A stretch of DNA of 64,000 bases, from positions 1 through 64,000 of the forward strand of contig JADDOH010010121.1 of the NCBI GenBank assembly GCA_016648135.1, given 5' to 3'. Origin of the DNA: Agrypnia vestita (taxonomy: Eukaryota; Arthropoda; Insecta; Trichoptera; Phryganeidae). A program made the translations under genes and the position numbers. Shown here one piece after another: positions 1 through 9,110 of the stretch. The notes below the pieces were generated by a model. The model did not search any database. It was not told where the DNA came from and saw only the letters and a list, made by a program, of their open reading frames with translations. How positions within the stretch are numbered: the stretch's first letter is position 1; each line of letters starts with the position of its first letter.

Positions 1-232
1 AAGGTATCTAAAATAATTTGTGGAGACTGCGACAGAAAATATATTGGCCAAAATGCAAGAAATATAAACACTAAAATTAAAGAACATCACTTTTTCGGAA
101 TTTTCTAATCACCAAATCACTCTTTTGACAGTTATAACCTAAAATTTCTCGACTCGATGCCTAATAATAATTTAAAAAATCCATCAAAATTGACGAAGAG
201 TATAATGTTATATAATAGCAGTAAAACATGAT
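1..232 (+). pseudogene. Penelope-like element GIY-YIG endonuclease remnant
   Basis: Read from base 1 in frame 1, the DNA gives a peptide with the order I-I-C-G-D-C, then K-Y-I-G-Q, then K-E-H. This is the Cys-rich start and YIG part of the GIY-YIG nuclease found at the C terminus of Penelope-like reverse transcriptases. After a stop and a frame change near base 107 the reading continues with N-H-S-F and L-K-F-L-D, matching the next conserved block. It is broken by a frameshift and stops, and cut by the window edge. It lies antisense in the DHX34 intron following exon 5. The family call is mine from motif pattern, not a search. Confidence 0.6.
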
Positions 233-287
233 GGCTTTGCTCTATTGCTATCCTGAGAAAAGGGGAGAAGGTTAGGAGAAAACTTAC

Positions 288-420
288 TGGGATATTTGGT
301 GTCAATTAGCTGCATAACTTGGAGGTAAGGCTGAGGATCGAGACGTTCTGATTTTGTTTGGCGCCCTTCCACAAATATCGGGCGATAGATTAACTGAATG
401 GGGTATAGTCTTCCCGGGAC
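288..420 (-). CDS. DHX34: DHX34 coding exon 5 (post-motif III block)
   Basis: The exon is 133 nt. The acceptor is TTTTTAAG|GTCCCG and the donor is CCCA|GTAAGT, the optimal donor. The peptide [14 protein letters not shown], then [19 protein letters not shown] and TKYP, matches the segment that follows motif III in DHX34. The next exon lies off the left edge. Confidence 0.9.
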
Positions 421-3400
421 CTTAAAAATCAATATACATATGTCTAAGTAAAAATATAAATACTGTAAAACCACGTTAATTCGAACCCCAATAGTTCGAA
501 AGTTACCATAATTCGAAATTTTTAATAAATAATGTCCCAAAATGTTAATTTCACAATAGATTAACCCCTTTTTCATAGTAGATTAACCCCATATTTCGAA
601 AACCCCGGTAATTCACAATTTGCACAAATTTTAGCCCTTTGCGTTCACACAATTTGAATTTTTTTGAAATATTTCTAATTTGTGAAAAAAATATTTCAAT
701 TTTTTTCACAAATTAGAACAATAAATACATCAATATCGAGTATCAAAATGTAGCGATCTTTATTAAAGCATAATAAAATATTGTGTTTTTGAAATGATTT
801 CTTAAAACACAGACGTTTTTCACAAACTTAATGGCTTTTTTCATGAGTTTTACGATTTCTGGTGAATTTCGCAATCGCTTCGCGATTTTTTTTGTACCAC
901 GAATTTAGAATTTCTAATGTTTTTTAAAATTTTAAAATGATTTTTTTGGGTCCCTTGAATTTCGAATTAACGAGGTTCTATCGTAACACAATACACACAT
1001 AATAATTTGAAAGTGTAAATGAGTTGACTCAAGATAATTATCAATACCTTGTACAAACCTCAATGACAACAGCATGTTCAGCTGCAAAATAATTAGAAAA
1101 AAGTTCAATGTTGATTGTCGCAGACATGAGGACGAGTTTCAAATCCTTTCTTGATTGTATGAGACACTTCAGGATACCCAACAGGAAGTCTCCGTGCAAA
1201 TGTCGCTCATGAATCTCATCCAAGATTATTACATCGTAATTAGAAAGTGAGGATTCCGATGCAACCTAAAATTATAAAAAACAGGTTGAATAATTTTGAT
1301 TTTATTTAAATCACATGGTTTCATTCAACACAGTAAAAACGATAACGTTAATTAATTGATTTCTTATGTCTAATATAGTACTCAAACATTACTCAATAAT
1401 TCCGATATTGAACTACAAGTACTTCAATATCGGAATTACAAGAGGCTGTAATGAATTCTGAAACAACATTAAGGGAGACCAAATTGTACATTAAGATGTA
1501 TCTTTACTGGATATGTGTCTTTTTACAAATAATGACCGTAAAAAATAGATTATAAATGAATATGAACTCAAATAACAAACCTGTCTGAGAAGAAGTCCTT
1601 CTGTAATAAAGCATATTTTAGTTCCTTGATTTCGATTTCGTTCAAATCTTATTTGGTAACCCACTTCAGTTCCGGATTGCGTTAAAGTCTCGTATGCTAC
1701 CCTTTTAGCAAGAGAGATGCAAGCTATTCTTCTTGGTTGAGTGCAAGCTGGAATATAAGAAAAATTATATTTAACTTCACTAACAATTTTGTAAAAGTAA
1801 GTAAGCGTATTGCAATTAGTGAAGAGATAAACTGCTACCCTTAACTTACTCTGGTTTGAGTGTGATTGATATTGGACATAAGGGAGTAAAAACTGTCACA
1901 TTATTGATTGTTATGGCAGTTATTATGTAGCACAACATGATTGTAACTCAACGTGCGTGCATTACAAATTTCAATTTAGTGTAAATAAAATAATTTCACG
2001 GTCACAAAACTATTATTTATTTTATGTGTTTTTACAAAAGCTTCAACAGGCCAAGAGACCTAATTACTGAAGTCGTTATATCACGAAAACACTCTAGCTT
2101 GAGTAAATCACATACATTAATTGTGACCTAACCGGGAATCGAACCCGAAACCCTCGGTGTTCGAAACCAATGTCATGCCCACTGAGCTACAAGGGCCGTG
2201 TATTCAATCACTTTATCAATTTACTTACAACTAGTAAGTTTAGGCTTACATCTAGTCGTACTAATGACAATTTTTAATGATTTTTGTAATGTTGATTGTT
2301 GGATTAGCCGACACATATGTTTTAGTTTTACATGTTATGGATTAGCCAATACACACATTACTTTATTTAAAGAAAACAAATAAATAAATAAGTTTTACAA
2401 ATATGTACATACATACATAAAAGGAATGGTACCGAAAGCTCAAATAAACAAAATCTCAGTAGCACAATAAAACACTGACTTACTATTGACCGAATTAGGT
2501 TTTATCAAATCATTTAGCTTTTTGATTGTTTATTTGATTTAATAATTTTAATGAAACTAATACATATATAGTCCTAGTAGAGATATAAAAGTACAATGTG
2601 AAAACAGAATAGAACTATGTATTATGAAAATATCTAAAAACTTTATTGGGGTGTATATATACCTATACTGACGAATCCGGCACCACTTAAGTACTGCGGA
2701 ACTTGGGTAGATTTACCGCATCCCGTGTCGCCAGCTATGATCACAACTTGTTCATTCTTTACAGCCTCTACAATTTGATTCCTGAAAACAAAATTTCCTT
2801 ATCGATGAATTCTTACAATAGAAGATATAGGGAATTAACAACAATGGTTTTGATCCAGTGAAAGAAATTTTTTAATAAGTTTTCTAACTGAATTAACTAA
2901 CTAACTATCATGCCGTTTCCACGAAGGGGTAGGCAGAGAGGATAGAATGCCATATTCTTCTATCTTGGTACACCACTTTTGTTTTGGCTACATTCCATCT
3001 TCTCATGCAAGCTCTAGGGTTGTTGAGGCTTTTAACAGGGTCATCCTTCAATATTTGTAGTATTTGATCATGCCAGGTCTTTCGCGGACGCCCTCTATTC
3101 CTGTTGCCTCCAACACTCGCTCCATATATTTTCTTAACCATCCTCTCCTCGCTCATACATTCTACACGACCAAACCATCTCAGAAGTCCTTTCTTTATTC
3201 TGTCTACCACACTACAGCCAGCATTATATTAACTTCTAATTTGTTCATTCCTCAATCTATCAACCAAAGATTTTCACACAAGCGCCTTAGTGACCGCTTT
3301 CCACCGCATTGTCTACTTTCATTCCTTTTTTTGCCAATTCCAGGCTTCACTTCCATACATCAGGGTTGGTACTAACGCCATTATGTACCGCTAGTCTTGC

Positions 3401-4281
3401 TTCTTTTGACAGGTTCTTATTGGCCATAATGGCATTCAGAGCACCATTTACTTTCTTTATAATTAAAAACGTTATAATTTTAATTATATATCAAATTCGC
3501 ATTATTACCATTTTTATTGTGCATTTGAATTAAACATTTACTTTGTTTCGACATCTGAAATGAATTACCTGTACTCTGCTACTGGCAGATCTGATTGAAA
3601 TTTTCTGAGATTTTTTAGTTTTTGAAACTTCTCTTTATTTTTAAAATCCAAATACAACATTACCACATCAACAAATTGTTGGACCATGGTTTTAGTGAGT
3701 ATTTTTTTTCTTCGATCATGTTCCCTGTCATACGGAGATATCCTCGAGTATAATTCTTCTATACCAATTCTCAGCTTGAAGTTTATACAGTGAGATTTAC
3801 TATAATTTAATGGCATTCCAAATTCATTACATTTTGAATTATCAGTATTGGAGTCAGTCAAAACCGGTTTATCATTCTTTTTAAGGATACCTTCATATTT
3901 AATGACAAATTTCCAGAAATCTTCTAAATCTTTAACTAATCGATCTTTACCACTTCCAGAAAATAATAATCTATTTAAATCAGTTTTGTAGTCTACGTAG
4001 CTAAAATCCGAGTAGTGAATACTCTTGGTTCTTTCACTGAAGTCACTTTCATTATGCTTTGTTGAGGAGTGTGCTTCGGAATGTTTAAAAACTTCCGTAC
4101 TTAAATCTTTGTTGCTTTTATATATTTCGTTTTCACGACTTCGTCTTTTATCTTTGTGATACCGATTTTTTGATTTGTGGCGAGATCGACTACGACTTTT
4201 GTGCTTACGAGACTCTCTATCACCACTACTAGAACGTCTACGCTTTCTGCTTTCACGTCTTATTTTTGAAAATGCCTCCAT
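288..4281 (-). CDS. DHX34: DHX34-like DEAH-box RNA helicase, 5' part (five exons, runs off left edge)
   Basis: Joined coding exons on the minus strand: 4281-3569, 2781-2663, 1747-1581, 1265-1059, 420-288, all with GT-AG introns and consistent phase (about 446 codons). The protein has an Arg/Ser-rich N terminus, then GDTGCGKST (motif I), TQPRR (Ia), TEGLLLRQ (Ib), DEIHERH (II) and SAT (III). The order and spacing follow vertebrate DHX34, including the LDF block before motif I and the VPGRLYPI block after motif III. Known DHX34 is an ATP-dependent RNA helicase of nonsense-mediated mRNA decay, linked to SMG1-dependent UPF1 phosphorylation; that role is inferred by orthology. The rest of the helicase core and the C-terminal domains lie beyond base 1. 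Start chosen: ATG at 4281-4279; the in-frame codon at 4305 is GTG. Confidence 0.9.
463..983. mobile_element. pogo/Tc1-type MITE in DHX34 intron 4
   Basis: Both ends share a ~23-bp terminal inverted repeat built on AACCWCGTTAATTCGAA, flanked on each side by TA (461-462 and 984-985), the target of Tc1/mariner/pogo transposons. Several more TTCGAA copies lie inside the left end. The interior has no transposase reading frame and includes its own imperfect inverted repeat near 640-720. It fills most of the intron between exons 4 and 5. The pogo assignment is from TIR flavour and TA target only. Confidence 0.6.
1059..1265 (-). CDS. DHX34: DHX34 coding exon 4 (motif II DEIH and motif III)
   Basis: The exon is 207 nt, 69 full codons, phase 0 at both ends. 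The acceptor is ATTTTAG|GTTGC and the donor is ATTGAG|GTTTGT. The peptide has [19 protein letters not shown] (Walker B/motif II, DEIH in place of the usual DEAH; DHX34 proteins have DEVH) and [16 protein letters not shown] (motif III). Open reading continues a few codons past the donor, but family alignment needs the splice to join VVIE directly to VPGR. Confidence 0.93.
1397..1438. repeat. Short hairpin in DHX34 intron 3
   Basis: Arms of about 15 bp (ATTCCGATATTGAA and its complement) surround a roughly 10-base loop within the intron between exons 3 and 4. No function is evident; it may be a decayed MITE centre. Confidence 0.5.
1581..1747 (-). CDS. DHX34: DHX34 coding exon 3 (motifs Ia and Ib)
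   Basis: The exon is 167 nt. The acceptor is TATATTCCAG|CTTGC and the donor is AGACAG|GTTTGT. The peptide [17 protein letters not shown] carries motif Ia, then VGYQIRFE, then ITEGLLLRQ (motif Ib). Motifs Ia and Ib contact the RNA strand in DEAH helicases. Conservation with vertebrate DHX34 is near-identical over the first 17 residues. Confidence 0.93.
2035..2197 (-). mobile_element. tRNA-derived SINE, family A, copy 1
   Basis: Read on the minus strand, it has an A box (TAGCTCAGTGGGC) and a B box (GGGTTCGATTCC) with tRNA-like spacing. A body follows with GTGATTTACTCAA and an end with GGCCTGTTGAAGC. Three more copies with the same order occur at 24.9, 38.5 and 48.9 kb. It lies in DHX34 intron 2, same strand as the gene. 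It is not a tRNA gene: there is no proper acceptor stem. Confidence 0.8.
2663..2781 (-). CDS. DHX34: DHX34 coding exon 2 (motif I, Walker A)
   Basis: The exon is 119 nt. The acceptor is TTTTGTTTTCAG|G and the donor is ATAG|GTATAT. The translation [19 protein letters not shown] then [13 protein letters not shown] contains the Walker A/motif I loop that binds ATP. The donor choice is set by phase: ending at ATA G lets the next exon supply CT, restoring the Ala before CTQPRR seen in the family. Confidence 0.92.
2885..3455 (-). pseudogene. LINE reverse transcriptase C-terminal fragment with (GTTA)n tail
   Basis: Minus-strand reading gives pieces of a non-LTR retrotransposon C terminus in shifting frames: [20 protein letters not shown] near 3450, then [23 protein letters not shown], and [17 protein letters not shown] ending at 2908. 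The stop is followed by a short GTTA tandem run, the retrotransposon tail. It lies in DHX34 intron 1 on the gene's strand, 5' truncated with at least two frameshifts. A sister 3' end with a GTAA tail is at 21.7 kb. Confidence 0.75.
3569..4281 (-). CDS. DHX34: DHX34 coding exon 1 (N-terminal region)
   Basis: This exon gives 237 codons plus two bases (phase 2) and ends CAG|GTAATT. The first ~45 residues are strongly basic and Arg/Ser-rich, like an SR-type tail and probably nuclear. Residues from about 90 on ([11 protein letters not shown], then FWKF) align by eye with the vertebrate block before the helicase core. The last ~40 residues ([12 protein letters not shown] to LPVAEYR) align with the LDF-x-QKQAF block. 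The Arg/Ser stretch is not a standard part of human DHX34, so it may be an insect addition or reflect fast evolution. Confidence 0.88.
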
Positions 4282-4658
4282 TAGGAAAAATTTAGATAAC
4301 CTCACTAATTTCGTCTACACAAAAATTTCTCAAACATATTTTTAAGTTTGATCGTAGTAATTCAGTTTATATTTAGTAACCATAAATAACTTCCGTTTGA
4401 TTTTTTAATAAATATTGTGAAAATATTAACACAAACTTGTAAACAACAAACTGACTTTGACATTTCTTTGGTGTCGATAAAATCAGAATCTACATTACCG
4501 CAACTCAATATTTTACAGAGCGGTTTAGTTCGTTGTGCGACATCTGTTATTTTACGAATATATCTTTACATGCATTCTTCAATAAATATTCCTAATAAAC
4601 AGCGAAAATTCATTCAAATCTGCTAAAATTACCACAACAAAGTAATAGATATCGCTAA
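4282..4658 (-). promoter_or_regulatory. DHX34 upstream region (5' UTR/promoter expected)
   Basis: The segment between the DHX34 ATG and the Harbinger-type MITE must hold the transcription start or a non-coding first exon. I see no clear TATA box, initiator or splice acceptor that settles which. A 69-codon plus-strand open frame at 4417-4626 has no recognisable domain and is not called. Confidence 0.3.
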
Positions 4659-4802
4659 GGCCCGGTTGTTTCAAATTCGATCAAAGTAAGCGTAGAGTTT
4701 AAACTGAAATTTTACGTTCTCCACCAATCAGACGATCCGTTTTCGTAAAAATCTATGCTTTTATCGACCGCTTACTTTGATCGAACTTGAAACAACCGGG
4801 CC
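4659..4802. mobile_element. PIF/Harbinger-type MITE just upstream of DHX34
   Basis: This 144-bp element has ~35-bp inverted repeats beginning GGCCCGGTTGTTTCAA and is flanked by TAA at 4656-4658 and 4803-4805. A three-base TWA target duplication and a GGCCCGG start fit PIF/Harbinger. No coding capacity. It lies about 380 bp upstream of the DHX34 start codon. Confidence 0.7.
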
Positions 4803-5544
4803 TAAGTGTACCGTTTTGAAGGGTTTGAAATAAGAGGATTTGATTAACTGCGGATTAACTGATATTTTGTAATTATCTCGATCAATCTTGCATTTCATTA
4901 ATTCGTCAATAATGCTGCTAAAATCCGAAATGATATATATTTTTCTGTTCATTATATTATTGATAACATAGAGGTAAGTAATTTATTTTATAGCATTTTA
5001 GTTCAAAATTATTTATATTAAGGTAGACAATGATATTATCGTTCTAATTTTCATAAAGTAAATAAACTCATGCTTGTTTTCTATAGAACACTTATCTTTG
5101 ATTATTTTATCTATGGTACCTACTTTCCTTACCGTATTATCAATCTATGGTTATCAATTCCAAAGACACCCGACATGGCCGTGTAGGTACCTATAATATA
5201 GCTCCCGCATGGCTCTAATCAATAGAAATGTCGCTAACGAAATTGTTATTATATTCTTTTTAGATGGAGTAGTTTCTGTATGCAAAATAATGTGTTACTT
5301 AAAGAGGACATAAATATTTATCTATCTAACAGATCTCATTTAATCACGTAGCTATAAATAAAGCTATAAATTTAATTTATGATAATCATATTTATTTCCA
5401 CGACTAAGTAGTTCAGAAGCACACAAGTATTTGATTGGTAAATTTCACTACCTACTGAATCAAGAAAATTAAAAAGTGCGATAGATTAAACTCAAGATTA
5501 AGGTTATTATGGAATGATTCTATAATTTTAGATATTTCTCAATT
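4803..5544. other. Intergenic, no recognised feature
   Basis: AT-rich sequence with GGTACCTA motifs near 5115 and 5187. No open frame with domain signal and no inverted repeat were found. Confidence 0.5.
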
Positions 5545-5755
5545 CTGAAGGATGGACACCCAGTGCTCTGAAGTGGAAACATTGGGAGGATAAAAGAGGT
5601 GTTGGAAGACCTTAAAGAGATTGGCCGACGATATAGCCGCTGTGGGGGAAAGAAATGGCTATAAAATGCAAACAACAAGGAAGGGTGGGTAGGTATGTAA
5701 AAGGCCTATATCCAGCAGTGGAAAGATGAAGCCTGAAGAAGAAGAAAGAAGACTG
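5545..5755 (+). pseudogene. LINE 3'-end fragment with GAA-rich tail
   Basis: The plus-strand translation, with stops, gives EGWTPSALKW, KRGVGRP and a degraded GLYPAVER end. This is the pattern of a non-LTR reverse transcriptase C terminus (GKRGVGRPxxRWxDDI ... EAYVQQW). A GAAGAAGAA tail follows. It is heavily decayed and 5' truncated. Confidence 0.6.
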
Positions 5756-6316
5756 AAAGATGTCCAATTAATTGCGTAAAAAGAGTTCAATCTTCGAAAT
5801 TGATCAGTAGCGTAATTTTGGCGCTTGTAGCAAATTTTGTTATTGTGCGATGTTCTTATCCGATGTGTGGTGCTAAAAATTTTTGCTACAAGATAAAATA
5901 AATCAAAGATAATTCAAACTTAAACGCTTTAATGACATCGTAGAGAAATTATCTTTCCAATAAAGCCAATACCACGGCCAAAACCACGATTTATGTGTTT
6001 TATTTCATTTTAAAGTAGGTACCCATAAAAATAATAATTTAAAGTACCTATATTTACCTACCTCTAAAATACAGCCTATATTTTATATACAGACGCATTT
6101 TAATATGGGAATCATTTACCTATCACATTGGAAATAAAAGTGCTGTTCGCAAATAAATGTTTCAAATGCATCAACAATGGCGAAATAATGTGTTGGTGAA
6201 ATTAGAGTTTCTTTGGGAGAAATCTACGGTTTCTACAGTAGTTACGCCCCTGAATTTGATCAGTTGCGGATTTAGCAGGTTGTCTGTGGATAAAGATCTT
6301 TTTTTAATGTAAAGAT
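5756..6316. other. Intergenic, no recognised feature
   Basis: AT-rich, with a few TACCTAC runs around 6010-6070. Nothing else supported. Confidence 0.5.
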
Positions 6317-6942
6317 AAGAAGACCTTAAGAAAATACCTATAGAAACATCACGTTGTCATATTCTAACTCAGTAAGGAAATTTGATAATGTTTGTCTTTA
6401 AATAAAATAACTTTTTGTTAATAATAACACCACTTTATTGAGTTTTAACCAACTAGTTTCAACTCACAGCTGAGTCTTCATCAGGCTTCAGTATTAAATA
6501 AACAAAAACAGAATCACAAACAATCAAGAAAGCATTAAACTTAAGCATTAAGCATAAACTTAGGTGCAATAATTTCCCAGAATTTTACATAGAAAAAACA
6601 GAAACACAGCTTGAAATATAAATACACGAGTCATTGAACACAAAAGATGTGTAGGCTATTCAGAATTCGCAATTCGTTTAATAGAAAAAAAAAAACACAC
6701 ATTTGATCAATCTTCGGATGTAGATGTACTTAATAGAAATGACATAGGTATATATTCAATACTTTAGAAGCGTTAGAAATTTAAAAAAAAACACTAAAAA
6801 TAAATAAAAACTATTTACTTAATAAACTTGGTTAAAACTTAATAAACTGGTGTTTATTAAGTTTAACCAAAAAAATTTCCTTACTGAGTTAGAATAATAT
6901 GACAACGTGGTTTTTCTATAGGTATCTTCTTAAGGTCTTCTT
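6317..6942. mobile_element. Inverted-repeat element with PLE-type 3' module
   Basis: Outer arms 6317-6383 and 6873-6942 are inverted copies of each other (about 67-70 bp, few mismatches). Inside, 6456-6485 on the minus strand has CTGATGA, a spacer A, a GACTCA/TGAGTT hairpin and GAAAC, followed by GTTGGTTAAAAC. A second copy of that GTTAAAAC segment lies in the opposite sense near 6826-6850. I read it as two PLE-like 3' ends in inverted orientation. No coding region is left. Confidence 0.5.
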
Positions 6943-7271
6943 TGTGTGTGATAGTCTTGTGTGAAAATTTGATAATTTTCGTTTTTTGCCTTGAAAAAAC
7001 ACAATGAAATAGTTCACAACCAATTCAATATGTTCTCCATGCAATTTTTATTAAAAAAATTAAAATCACAATAATCAAATAATAGTTTAGGTGCATATTA
7101 ACAGGAAAGTAATGCATAGAATGCGACCACTATAAATTGGCGTGCGAAGGAGGGCGTCCCTGTCGCGTTACAGAAGTTGCCAGGGTGTAAATTTATTACA
7201 CAATACATAATGTACCTACAGAATGTCCGGTAACCGGTGTCGTAGTCTTTAACAGAAATTTGGTCGGGCAG

Positions 7272-7432
7272 CACTAAAGAAGCCAAGCCGTAATGGCAGC
7301 CGTTCTATCTGTCAAACTGTCAGACGGTAATATCGGTCCATTATTTGCTTTTTCAGCTTCGCGAAACTTTAATACTTCATTGGCAATTGTTCTTGCACCA
7401 TCCCGGACTGTTTTGGATGTTTTGGACATAAT
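7272..7432 (-). pseudogene. Possible N-terminal fragment of a DDE-transposon protein
   Basis: Starting at an ATG at 7432, the minus strand reads MSKTSKTVRDGARTIANEVL and on to a stop near 7272. The basic, Ser/Thr-rich start and the following amphipathic stretch look like the N terminus of a transposon-encoded protein common in insect genomes, but this rests on recall of a pattern. The next 170 bases on the same strand are out of frame. The 7210-7250 part resembles 53.04 kb (GTCCGGTAACC), so the surroundings are repetitive. Confidence 0.3.
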
Positions 7433-7617
7433 AATACGACATTGAACTGAATGACAGGGCGAGGGGTTACTGCCAGGTGCGGGCGGGGCGGGTTTTAGTT
7501 CCAAAGTCGCCGCACGCTAAGTTATTGTGGTCAAGCAATAGTTTTTTGGTAGATTTTAAATATAATAAAACAATTACTAATTCAAGATATTAAGCGGAAG
7601 AATTAATTACCATGTAA

Positions 7618-8114
7618 TTATGTGCAAATAAAGATTTTTTTTCGTAGATTTTTTATTATGCTGTCTTTTAATAAGAGAGTGGCAGAGACATCTATACAAG
7701 GGTTACAGTGAAAGTAGGTACAGGGATGAATCTTTACTTTCGAAACTCGAGTAAAAGACGGTACAAATTTAGTGCAAAATGAGGTGTTACTCGTTATACT
7801 TATATTATATTTTGTACATGAAGATAAACGTATCCCATCTCTTAACACCTTACCTGAATACCGGGCTACGCCGGCACGGACCGCTTGCATCTTATAAGAC
7901 AATGAAACACAATCGTTAATGAAAAAAAATGTGAGCCAAGTGGGCTCAAAAGAAAGGGAGGGAGGTGACACAGTAATCGAGAGGGAGCAGCAAGATAAGA
8001 AGTCTTTAGCAGAAGTCGTAACTTGTGCCGTAATAAACGAACGTACAAAATTTTCACCGTAATTGTGGAGCAGCGCACCGCTATCACCGCCGTATCGCGG
8101 TACGAAGCGAAAAA
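7618..8114. other. Intergenic, no recognised feature
   Basis: Overlapping minus-strand open frames of 73 and 170 codons occur here but show no domain, no signal peptide and biased composition. They are not called. Confidence 0.4.
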
Positions 8115-8490
8115 TTGTTTTACGTTCCATGCATCAAAATTTACATAGCAATTTGTATCGCGGCCATCGCGGCCGCCGCGGCCCGCTCCGGGCCTGGCGG
8201 TATCAGATGGCCGCTACCTGCGAGCCGGGCCCGGAGTGATACATCGCCGCCGGGTGGGAGTTCCCGCGTCAGAGTGAATTTATGCAGCGACAGTTTTCAA
8301 GCGGCAAGATTTATGCGCGCCGCTACAAAGTTGGCGGAAAATAAAAGTTTCGCGGGAACGTTTATCGCTAAGCGAGGGGGACGCGCTCTGACCTCGGACG
8401 ATTCATCAGGATCCAGGAATGCCGGCTAGCGCTATCTATGGACAGCCCCGAGTAGATGCGGCGGCGCAGGAGCATCATCAGATCCATGAA
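8115..8490. promoter_or_regulatory. GC-rich island 1, candidate cis-regulatory element
   Basis: A sharply GC-rich segment (CGCGGCCGCCGCGG near 8159) in AT-rich surroundings, with no repeat partner elsewhere in the window and no credible reading frame. Nine similar islands occur across the window. They look like single-copy conserved non-coding DNA rather than transposons, but conservation cannot be tested here. Confidence 0.3.
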
Positions 8491-8594
8491 AATTTCGCTT
8501 GTTACAGGTCGATTATTTGGTCGTGGCACTTCAAGAATGTGTTAGCTAGTAAGGTGGATTCCTGATGAGATGGAAATGAAACACTATAAAAACA

Positions 8595-9110
8595 ATTTAA
8601 TTTTCGTTGATTACCAAGTCACTAGACACCAACTTAACTGGAGCAATGTTCTATAAATTACACTAATCACCCTCCGTGGAACACTCTATTACTTATTTAA
8701 CTGTAATTTCGGATATTTTATACGCACCGTATGTTTTACCGAGAAGCGAATCTCGACGTTTCGTTGGATAAGCATAAAATATCCGAAATTACAGTTAAAT
8801 ATGTCTAACGACCGTAATAACAACCTTAACTCTTTAACTCTATTACTTCTTCTGGTCTTCTAGAACAATTTATTCGCTGGTTGTCTATGTTCGCTCGGAT
8901 TCGCGCCCGTTAGCTTAGTTGTCACTATTTCTGTGTTTTTTGTGTTTTTCACTAGCTGTCAAAAATGTGACTGAGTTCAGTACAATGCCGCCGCGTATTT
9001 ATAAATACCCGATGTTCTCGAAGCTTCCGGCGTAATTTCGCGTATTCGAGTTATTTCTAAGTTCTGCTAGATTGTTCGGGAGACTCCCATTATGTAGTGT
9101 TCGCCTTTAA
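8595..9110. repeat. Dispersed repeat Z, copy 1, carrying a nested hairpin
   Basis: It begins with a block ACACCAACTTAACTGGAGCA and ends with GTATTTATAAATACCCGATG then TCTCGAAGCTTCCGG. The same order of blocks recurs at 50.6-51.1 kb, partly at 47.1 and 49.1 kb. A TATA-like box before the CTCGA block suggests a solo LTR, but I cannot prove it. Confidence 0.5.
8695..8800. mobile_element. Perfect 27-bp-arm hairpin element inside repeat Z
   Basis: Arms 8695-8721 and 8774-8800 are exact inverted copies (core ACTGTAATTTCGGATATTTT) around a 52-base centre that itself holds CGAGA...TCTCG. It interrupts the copy of repeat Z and looks like a small foldback insertion. Confidence 0.6.

Noticed and set aside
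2100..2197. tRNA gene
   Set aside because: A and B boxes are clear but there is no paired acceptor stem, and three sister copies share a non-tRNA tail: it is a SINE. The same holds for the heads at 24.9, 38.5, 49.0, 52.3 and 54.3 kb.
4417..4626. Plus-strand frame of 69 codons divergent from DHX34
   Set aside because: No domain, no splice or start context, and AT-rich composition; it could be a divergent promoter transcript but the sequence gives no support.
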